Origin: Thiocystis violascens
GTDB taxonomy: Bacteria; Pseudomonadota; Gammaproteobacteria; Chromatiales; Chromatiaceae
NCBI GenBank assembly: GCA_020721065.1
Contig: DYNM01000002.1
Location: forward strand, 1-64,000
DNA: 64,000 bases
Reading direction: 5' to 3'
Each line of letters opens with the position of its first letter. Position 1 is the first letter of the stretch. Shown here piece by piece: positions 58,112 through 64,000 of the stretch. The notes under the pieces were generated by a model that saw only the letters and a list, made by a program, of their open reading frames with translations, was not told the origin of the DNA and ran no database searches. The position numbers and the translations under genes are program-made.

Positions 58112-59197
58112 ATGGTTTTTACGGAAATTGAGCGCCCCACCATTTTGGTGGTGGACGACACTCCAGCAAACCTCAGTTTGCTTAATGGTTTTCTTGGTAA
58201 AGAATACCGTATTTTATTAGCTAATCACGGCAATAAGGCGCTGCAATTAGCACAAGAACGACGTCCAGATTTAATTTTACTCGATATTATGATGCCGGAT
58301 ATGGACGGTTATGAGGTGTGTCGCCGCTTGAAAGCAGATGAAATGTTGCGACGAATTCCGGTGATATTCCTCACCGCCAGAATTGAAACGGAAGATGAAG
58401 AACAAGGTTTTGCAGTGGGCGCGGTTGATTTCATTCATAAACCAATTAGTTTGCCCATTGTCGCAGCGCGGGTACGTTCGCATTTGCAACTCAAAGCGTG
58501 GCAAGATTTTTTAATTGATCAGAATGCGTGGCTGTTGCGCGAAGTGGAAAAACGCTTATCTGATATTAACCATTTTCAAGATGCGTCAATTTTGACGATG
58601 GTGTCGCTGGCGGAATTCCGCGATGAATGCACCGGCAATCACATTCAACGCACCCAAGAATATGTCCGCTTGCTGGCGCAGCAACTCGCGCATTTACCGC
58701 GTTATCAACATCAATTGACCGAAAATTATATTGAATTGATGGCAAAATCAGCGGCGTTGCACGATGTCGGTAAAATTGCAATTCCCGATCATATTTTGCT
58801 TAAACCCGGTAAATTGACGGATGAAGAATTCGTCATCATGCGCACTCACGCGGTGCGCGGTTATGAAATGTTGGCGCGAGCGGGTGAACATCTCGGCGAG
58901 CACGGCGAATTTCTGAAACTGGCAAAAGATATTGCCCATTATCACCACGAAAAATGGGACGGCTCCGGTTATCCCGACGGTTTGCAAGGACACGCAATCC
59001 CAATTGCAGCGCGGTTGATGGCGGTGGCTGATGTGTTTGATGCGCTGTTGACGCGCCGCCCATACAAGGAACCGTTGCCGATGCCGGAAGTGGTGGCGCT
59101 GATCAAGGGAGAAAGTGGTCAACATTTTGACCCCGAGGTGATCGAGGCCTTTGTCACTATTTTGCCGCAGCTCGAAGTGGTCGCGCAGCGGTGTTGA
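58112..59197 (+). CDS. Response regulator with HD-GYP cyclic-di-GMP phosphodiesterase output
   Basis: 361 residues. The receiver domain at 1-125 has the phospho-Asp in DLILLDIMMPDMDGYEVCRRLK and the Lys in DFIHKPIS. After a helical linker, the HD-GYP domain has LHDVGKIAIPDHILLKPGKLT and the full HHEKWDGSGYPDGLQG signature. Phosphorylation, likely by the preceding hybrid kinase, should change cyclic-di-GMP hydrolysis. This gives an envelope-stimulus to second-messenger route. Confidence 0.95.
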   Translation: MVFTEIERPTILVVDDTPANLSLLNGFLGKEYRILLANHGNKALQLAQERRPDLILLDIMMPDMDGYEVCRRLKADEMLRRIPVIFLTARIETEDEEQGFAVGAVDFIHKPISLPIVAARVRSHLQLKAWQDFLIDQNAWLLREVEKRLSDINHFQDASILTMVSLAEFRDECTGNHIQRTQEYVRLLAQQLAHLPRYQHQLTENYIELMAKSAALHDVGKIAIPDHILLKPGKLTDEEFVIMRTHAVRGYEMLARAGEHLGEHGEFLKLAKDIAHYHHEKWDGSGYPDGLQGHAIPIAARLMAVADVFDALLTRRPYKEPLPMPEVVALIKGESGQHFDPEVIEAFVTILPQLEVVAQRC

Positions 59198-59208
59198 TTG
59201 GTGTCGCG

Positions 59209-59550
59209 CTAAGTGGTGGGAATTTCGAGCGGAAAGCCGTGCCGCGCCCACGCGATGATGCCGCCGCGCAGATTGATGACGCGCCCATAACCGTGTTGCA
59301 CCAGATAAGCAGTGGCTTGATAAGACCGCGCTCCGCTGTGACAGTAGAGCACGACATCTTGATCGGTAGGCAGTTCGCTGAGGCGCAGTGGGATGGTGTG
59401 CATCGGCATCGGCAGTGCCTGTGGAATTGCGCCCTGTAGCCGTTCATTGGGCGTGCGAATGTCCACTAATAACAGCGGCTCACCTGCCGCAATCCGCGCT
59501 TGCAAGGTCTCAGAGTCAATCTCGTTAATCACAATTGCAGTTCTACCCAA
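59209..59550 (-). CDS. Rhodanese-like domain protein
   Basis: Up to 113 residues, a single rhodanese domain without a signal peptide. LLLVDIRTPNERLQGAIPQALPMPM and the active-site loop VVLYCHSGARSYQATAYLVQHG with the catalytic Cys, then VINLRGGIIAWARHGFP, are diagnostic. It is a sulfur carrier or sulfurtransferase. The longest frame starts with TTG at 59550; a GTG at 59532 giving MINEIDSETLQ is equally plausible. It is convergent with the HD-GYP regulator and divergent from cysG. Confidence 0.9.
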   Translation of the reverse strand: MGRTAIVINEIDSETLQARIAAGEPLLLVDIRTPNERLQGAIPQALPMPMHTIPLRLSELPTDQDVVLYCHSGARSYQATAYLVQHGYGRVINLRGGIIAWARHGFPLEIPTT

Positions 59551-59675
59551 TCGTTAAATAATCAAGCATATTAAGGACTTTCTCGTGATAACTCAACGAA
59601 TCTCATAACTTCACTCGGCACTTGCTGCCCCCGCCCCCATTATCGTTAGTCATCAATTTACAGCGGAAATGCGCA

Positions 59676-61091
59676 ATGGATTTTCTCCCTATTTTTCTTG
59701 ATCTTGAGGCCCAGCCTTGTTTGATCGTCGGCGGCGGCGCGACTGCGGCGCGTAAAGCCACCAGCCTGTTGCGAGCGGGCGCAACATTGACGCTGGTGGC
59801 ACCGACGTTAAATGACACCTTGACCGCGCAGGCTGCGAGCGGGCAGTTGCAGCATCAGGCGCGGACGTTTCAAGCCGAGGATGTCAACGGGCAACGCCTG
59901 ATTATCGCCGCCACCAATGATCCCACCGTCAATCGGCAGATCGCCGCGCTCGCCCGGGCGCACAACATTCCCGTCAACGTGGTGGACGATCCCGACGCCT
60001 GCACCTTTTTGCTGCCGTCGATTATCGACCGCGCTCCGGTGATGATTGCTGTCTCCAGCGGACGCGCTTCACCAGTGTTGGCGCGGATGCTGCGCACTCG
60101 GTTGGAATCGCTGATTCCCGCTGGTTACGGGCGGTTAGCGACGCTGGCGGGCAGTTATCGGGAACGGGTCAAAGCGCGTTTCAGCGCCCAGCGCGACCGC
60201 CGCCGCTTTTGGGATCGGGTGTTGCAGGGCGCAGTCGCCGAGCGGATTCTCGCCGGACAATTCGCCGAAGCGGAGGCGGTGATTGAGCGCGAATTGGCAC
60301 CCGATGCGCTGGAACACGACATGGGCGAGGTGTATCTGGTTGGTGCCGGTCCCGGCGATCCCGATTTGATGACGTTTCGGGCGCTGCGTTTGATGCAGCA
60401 GGCAGATGTGGTGGTGTATGACCGGCTGGTTGCCGAACCGATTTTGCAGATGACGCGGCGCGATGCGCGGCGGATTTATGTCGGCAAAGAGCGCAATCAT
60501 CACGCGATGCGACAAGAAGACATCAATCGGCTGCTGGCTGATCTCGCCAAAGAAGGACATCGCGTGTTGCGGCTCAAAGGTGGCGATCCGTTTATCTTTG
60601 GGCGCGGTGGCGAGGAAATCGACACGCTGGCGGCGGAAGGGGTGCCGTTTCAAGTCATCCCCGGCATCACTGCCGCGTCGGGCTGCGCGGCGTATGCGGG
60701 CATTCCGTTGACGCACCGTGATTATGCGCAGTCCGTGACCTTCGTCACCGGGCATCTCAAAGATGGCACCATCAATCTCAACTGGGCGGCGCTGGCGCAA
60801 CCCAATCAAACGGTGGTGTTTTATATGGGATTGGTTGGGCTGCCGGTGATTGTGGAACAGTTGCTGGCGCATGGCGTCGCGCCGACGATGCCGCTGGCGC
60901 TGATTCAACAGGGCACGACGCACCTGCAACGGGTTTATACCGGCACGCTGGCGACCATTTTGGAGGTGGTGATGGCAGACCCGCCGCAGCCACCGACGTT
61001 GGTCATCGTGGGCGAGGTGGTCACGCTGCGCGACAAGCTCAACTGGTTCAGTCCGCCGGATGCGCCACCCGAAGCAGAACGTCCGTTATAA
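59676..61091 (+). CDS. cysG: Siroheme synthase CysG (trifunctional)
   Basis: 471 residues from [28 protein letters not shown], the usual start. Residues 1-110 form the NAD-dependent precorrin-2 dehydrogenase/ferrochelatase, 110-215 the dimerisation region ([28 protein letters not shown]), and about 218-460 the uroporphyrinogen-III C-methyltransferase ([76 protein letters not shown]). It turns uroporphyrinogen III into siroheme and also supplies precorrin-2, which could feed the cobalamin genes near 46-48 kb. Confidence 0.97.
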   Translation: MDFLPIFLDLEAQPCLIVGGGATAARKATSLLRAGATLTLVAPTLNDTLTAQAASGQLQHQARTFQAEDVNGQRLIIAATNDPTVNRQIAALARAHNIPVNVVDDPDACTFLLPSIIDRAPVMIAVSSGRASPVLARMLRTRLESLIPAGYGRLATLAGSYRERVKARFSAQRDRRRFWDRVLQGAVAERILAGQFAEAEAVIERELAPDALEHDMGEVYLVGAGPGDPDLMTFRALRLMQQADVVVYDRLVAEPILQMTRRDARRIYVGKERNHHAMRQEDINRLLADLAKEGHRVLRLKGGDPFIFGRGGEEIDTLAAEGVPFQVIPGITAASGCAAYAGIPLTHRDYAQSVTFVTGHLKDGTINLNWAALAQPNQTVVFYMGLVGLPVIVEQLLAHGVAPTMPLALIQQGTTHLQRVYTGTLATILEVVMADPPQPPTLVIVGEVVTLRDKLNWFSPPDAPPEAERPL

Positions 61092-61130
61092 CTGCGTTTT
61101 CATTTTCACAACAAAAATAAGGGTTTATTC

Positions 61131-61331
61131 ATGTTCGATAAAAAACTGCTCGACATCCTCGTCTGCCCCGTCACCAAGGCTCCGCTCATTTTTGATGCCG
61201 CTCGGGGCGAATTGATTTCGTTGGCAGCGCAGCTCGCCTATCCGATCCGCGATGACATTCCGGTGATGCTGGAAGATGAGGCGCGTCATCTCGCGCTGGA
61301 GGAAATGGACAGTTATCGGCAAGCGCGGTAG
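61131..61331 (+). CDS. Trm112/YcaR family small protein
   Basis: 66 residues, the family size. [20 protein letters not shown] and [25 protein letters not shown] match UPF0434/Trm112. In most members the first knuckle is CPxC; here the second Cys is Thr (CPVT), so zinc binding is unlikely, as in other YcaR-like proteins. The function is uncertain. It precedes the Slp-like gene by 6 bases. Confidence 0.92.
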   Translation: MFDKKLLDILVCPVTKAPLIFDAARGELISLAAQLAYPIRDDIPVMLEDEARHLALEEMDSYRQAR

Positions 61332-61337
61332 GCGGAG

Positions 61338-61841
61338 ATGACGGCGGCGCAACTGCTGGCGCTGGCGCTCACGAGTAGCGTGGTGAGCGGCTGCGCTGCG
61401 CGTCAACTGTGCGTCAAACCCGTTGGCGATCCGGCGCTGATCCCGGCGGTTGCCAGCCGACAAACTGCGGAAACGGTGGTGAGTTGGGGCGGCGTGGTGG
61501 TCGCCAGCAGCAGCGAAGATGCCGCCATCGTCTCCGAAGTCACCGCTTATCCGCTGGATCGCTGCGGACATCCGGCGGTTCACAAGCCCACGGTTGGACA
61601 ATTTCTGGTGCGCCATCGTCATCACGTCACCCCGCTGGCGGGGCAACACCTCACCGCAACCGGACGCCTGTTGCCAACTGCTGACGCCATTCCCACGCTT
61701 GATGAAGCCGTCGTTCGCGTGTGGCCGGACGCGCCAGCCGCAGCTGATGTGGCGCATCCCATTTTGTTATGGCCGTTTATCAGCATCGGCATTTACGGTG
61801 GCGGCGGACGGATCGGCGGCGGTTTCGGCATCCATTTTTAA
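61338..61841 (+). CDS. Slp family outer-membrane lipoprotein
   Basis: 167 residues. A short signal sequence ends in the lipobox VSGC. Mature-region motifs (SWGGVVVASSSEDAAIVSEVTAYPLDRCGHP, GQFLVRHRHHVTPLAGQHLTATGRLLP) follow the Slp/YeaY pattern of starvation-inducible lipoproteins. The C terminus is Gly-rich (ISIGIYGGGGRIGGGFGIHF). GGAG directly precedes the ATG and the gene is in line with the Trm112-like gene. Role in the envelope is not established. Confidence 0.82.
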   Translation: MTAAQLLALALTSSVVSGCAARQLCVKPVGDPALIPAVASRQTAETVVSWGGVVVASSSEDAAIVSEVTAYPLDRCGHPAVHKPTVGQFLVRHRHHVTPLAGQHLTATGRLLPTADAIPTLDEAVVRVWPDAPAAADVAHPILLWPFISIGIYGGGGRIGGGFGIHF

Positions 61842-61853
61842 CAGCGCAGCGCG

Positions 61854-62213
61854 TCAATCTGTTGTTTTAGTGGGCAAAATAATCATCCGCTCCACATCCG
61901 CCATCCGAATCTCGCGCCCGTCAACGGTACGCAACTGCCGCCCCGCCACACTCCCGCGCTGCGCCTGATACAGCGTCACCAGACCGGTATTCGCATTCAC
62001 CACCTGCACCGTCACCACTTCACGATCCTGTTGCCATTGCAATGCAAAATGAATAGCCGTTACCGTCACCATCACAATTAACAAACCCATCGCAAAATGC
62101 CGCAATAATGCCGAGGGAGCTGGCGTTTCTACATCCAATAACGTCCACCAATAATGCCGCACGGCAATCACACCAAACCACAAACACGCACCAATAAACA
62201 GTAGTTTTAACAT
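61854..62213 (-). CDS. Small membrane protein of unknown function
   Basis: 119 residues with two membrane helices (LLFIGACLWFGVIAVRHYWW; HFAMGLLIVMVTVTAIHFAL) and a soluble C-terminal part of about 50 residues that looks like a small beta domain (VVTVQVVNANTGLVTLYQAQRG, LRTVDGREIRMADVERMIIL). I do not recognise the family. It lies 21 bases after pap on the same strand, so it may be cotranscribed with it. Confidence 0.7.
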   Translation of the reverse strand: MLKLLFIGACLWFGVIAVRHYWWTLLDVETPAPSALLRHFAMGLLIVMVTVTAIHFALQWQQDREVVTVQVVNANTGLVTLYQAQRGSVAGRQLRTVDGREIRMADVERMIILPTKTTD

Positions 62214-62234
62214 TGCCGCTCAACGCGAAATTGA

Positions 62235-63806
62235 TTAAATCGTATCGGAAGGGTTTTTAATCGTATTCATGCGTTTATCCCCGCACGGAATATAACCGGA
62301 AATTGGCGCGTGATCGGTTTTTAATGCCAGCCGCAATGACTCGCAAATCGTGCGTAACACTTTAATTCGCGCATACGGTTTATCATTCCCTTCCACCAGC
62401 GTCCAGGTCGCATGTTTGGTGCTGGTACGCGCTACCATCTCATTCACTGCCTCTTTATACAACGGCCATTTTTCCCGATTGCGCCAATCATCCGCCGTGA
62501 TTTTATAGCGTTTATACGGCACATTTTCCCGATCTTTGAACCGCTGCAATTGTTCATCTTGACTGATATGCAGCCAGAATTTTAATAGAATGATACCGCG
62601 ATCCACTAATTGCTCTTCAAACTGATTGATTTCCGCATATGCCCGCCGCCATTCCGCATCTGTTGCGAAACCTTCAACGCGCTCGACTAAAACGCGCCCA
62701 TACCACGACCGATCATATAACGTCATTAAACCAGCGCGGGGAATATGTCGCCAAAAGCGCCATAAATAATGATGCGCTTTTTCTTCATCGGTGGGCGCAG
62801 CAACTGGAATTGCGCGATATAACCGCGCATCAACGCTGCTGGTAATACGCCGAATAGCACCGCCTTTACCACCAGCATCAACACCTTCAAACATCAATAC
62901 CGTTGACCGCTTTTGGTTATACGCTAACCACGCCAGTTCGTTAATTTCATTCTGCAAATGCTTCAATTCGTGCTTGTAATCATCACGCGCAATTGCCCGC
63001 GACAAATCTAATTGATCAAGCAGAGTAATTTGCGCACTGGCGCTGCTGGGTAATTCTGGACGCATGACGAGCTGCGCATCATCAGTCGCGGCAGTGTTTT
63101 CTGCCAAACGTAAACGAATTGCGTGCAACAGCGTTTTGCCCACCGTTAAATCACGATAGCGCCGGTCGGCCGCTTCAATTAAATACCAAGGTGAACTGCC
63201 GCGATCAGTGTGTAAAATAACCCGCTCGGCAACCTGTTCAAACGCCGCATAATGCTCGGCAAACTTGCTTTTATCCGGCAGCATTTTCCAGCGACTTTTA
63301 TCATCGCGGGATAATTCTTTTAAGCGCGATTTTTGATCACTCTCAGATAAATGAAACCAAAACTTGAGAATCAGTGCGCCGTCTTGAATTAACATCCGCT
63401 CAAAATCGACAATGCGATTGAGTTCGCCGTCGAGTTCCGCATCAGAACAATAACCCTTAAAACGATATTCAATTGGCGTTTGATACCAGCCACCAAAGAG
63501 AATTGAAAAATCACCTCGCGCTGGTAATGAACGCCAAAAGCGCCAATAACGCGGGCGGTCGCGTTCCTCATCAGATTCTTCCCAAAAAGCAAAGGTTTGG
63601 ACGCCTCGTGCATCTAGCCATTCATTCAACCGATTGACGACTTCACCCTTGCCAGCCGCTTCTACTCCAGAAACTAAAATAATCACCGGCACATTTGCAG
63701 CTTTGAGATCACGTTGGGCGCTTAATAATTCAGTGCGCAAGACTTCTTGCTGTTCGCGGTAATCTTCTTTACTAACGGAACGTCCCACTTTGGTTGCTTC
63801 AAACAT
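62235..63806 (-). CDS. pap: Polyphosphate:AMP phosphotransferase (two-domain PPK2)
   Basis: 523 residues made of two PPK2 domains. The first has Walker A VSGVEAAGKGEVVNRLNEWLD and FWEESDEERDRPRYWRFWRSLP; the second has EGVDAGGKGGAIRRITSSVDAR, HHYLWRFWRHIPRAGLMTLYDRSWYGRVLVERVEGF and LLKFWLHISQDEQLQRFKDR. It transfers phosphate from polyphosphate to AMP, giving ADP. The tandem form is the class II PPK2 (PAP), whose C-terminal domain is usually the active one. It starts 5 bases after the apbE stop, suggesting an operon. Confidence 0.95.
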   Translation of the reverse strand: MFEATKVGRSVSKEDYREQQEVLRTELLSAQRDLKAANVPVIILVSGVEAAGKGEVVNRLNEWLDARGVQTFAFWEESDEERDRPRYWRFWRSLPARGDFSILFGGWYQTPIEYRFKGYCSDAELDGELNRIVDFERMLIQDGALILKFWFHLSESDQKSRLKELSRDDKSRWKMLPDKSKFAEHYAAFEQVAERVILHTDRGSSPWYLIEAADRRYRDLTVGKTLLHAIRLRLAENTAATDDAQLVMRPELPSSASAQITLLDQLDLSRAIARDDYKHELKHLQNEINELAWLAYNQKRSTVLMFEGVDAGGKGGAIRRITSSVDARLYRAIPVAAPTDEEKAHHYLWRFWRHIPRAGLMTLYDRSWYGRVLVERVEGFATDAEWRRAYAEINQFEEQLVDRGIILLKFWLHISQDEQLQRFKDRENVPYKRYKITADDWRNREKWPLYKEAVNEMVARTSTKHATWTLVEGNDKPYARIKVLRTICESLRLALKTDHAPISGYIPCGDKRMNTIKNPSDTI

Positions 63807-63811
63807 GGCAT

Positions 63812-64000
63812 TTAATCCTCGGCGTGATCAAAGAGTTGTTGAAACGCTGGCGTGGCAATTCCGCGCAATTCTTCACCATCGCGGATAATAAAATAAGCAG
63901 CGATATTTTGCGCGGTGGCGAATTCTAAACCGCGCTTATCACCCAATACCATTAAGGCAGTTGCTAATCCATCAACTTTCATTCCCTCTTCACCAACAAC
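63812..64000 (-). CDS. apbE: FAD:protein FMN transferase ApbE, C-terminal fragment cut by the window edge
   Basis: The last 62 codons of a minus-strand gene. KVDGLATALMVLGDKRGLEFA, NIAAYFIIRDGEEL and IATPAFQQL match the C terminus of ApbE, which attaches FMN to flavoproteins such as NqrC and RnfG. In ApbE the segment before DGLATALMVLG carries the conserved metal-binding region; Asp is kept. The 5' part lies outside the window. Confidence 0.85.
   Translation of the reverse strand, partial: VVGEEGMKVDGLATALMVLGDKRGLEFATAQNIAAYFIIRDGEELRGIATPAFQQLFDHAED

Noticed and set aside
60135..61757. Minus-strand frames opposite cysG, the Trm112-like and the Slp-like genes
   Set aside because: They cover three recognised plus-strand genes and show no family motifs.

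Overview
The window looks like a chromosomal segment of a gammaproteobacterium. It is moderately GC-rich and carries conserved housekeeping genes: carA, carB, greA, purL, uppP, cysG, dsbD, pfk, menB, cobM/cbiB, fxsA, yggS and an ABC-F ATPase. Signalling genes are dense: two chemoreceptors, a hybrid histidine kinase, four cyclic-di-GMP proteins and a BLUF photoreceptor. I cannot name the genus. A polyphosphate:AMP phosphotransferase, a probable N-acetylglutaminylglutamine amidotransferase and an orphan VgrG cluster fit an environmental, surface-associated lineage, but that is inference.

Layout. 0.1-3.3 kb: accessory island with a KilA-N/T5orf172-type protein and an MmeI-like methyltransferase that lacks its nuclease domain. 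3.3-6.7 kb: three-domain MsrA-thioredoxin-MsrB protein, divergent from a chemoreceptor. 6.8-14.1 kb: T6SS spike cluster (VgrG, DUF4123 adaptor, DUF4280 PAAR-like tip) meeting tail-to-tail an operon of ABC-F, AmpG-like permease and a putative T6SS accessory protein, whose start and stop codons overlap. 14.4-19.6 kb: Crp/Fnr regulator, YggS, HD-GYP and PAS-GGDEF-EAL. 19.8-27.5 kb: asparagine-synthase-like amidotransferase, then greA, carB, a DNA methyltransferase and carA on the minus strand, the methyltransferase lying between carA and carB. 28-37.5 kb: uppP, a PAS chemoreceptor with a Cys-rich tail, purL, a BLUF protein and a membrane-tethered response regulator. 37.7-46 kb: fxsA, a lipoprotein/membrane-protein pair, FHA-EAL, DsbD with a duplicated sensor domain, pfk, a periplasmic cyclophilin and an OmpA-like lipoprotein. 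46-51.9 kb: two cobalamin genes, an outer-membrane porin, a two-gene ATPase/nuclease-like cassette and menB. 52-64 kb: tRNA-Cys, an MFS carrier, a PstS-like protein and porin divergent from a hybrid kinase plus REC-HD-GYP, then rhodanese, cysG, a Trm112-like protein, Slp, a small membrane protein, pap and the 3' end of apbE.

Two repeat families run through the window. One is an intergenic, MITE-like element of about 100-120 bp with 18-bp imperfect terminal inverted repeats (four copies: 14.1, 19.6, 31.9 and 49.2 kb, the last inverted). The other is a palindromic CCCCCTTTGGAAAAGGGGG unit that sits in frame inside the neighbouring ABC-F and AmpG genes and adds near-identical peptides to both; a degraded version may lie in dsbD. 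The best candidate for an undescribed system is the AAA ATPase plus PD-(D/E)XK-like protein pair at 49.3-51.0 kb, whose second gene ends on the terminal TAG of a MITE copy. Base composition and codon choice also switch in blocks inside several conserved genes.
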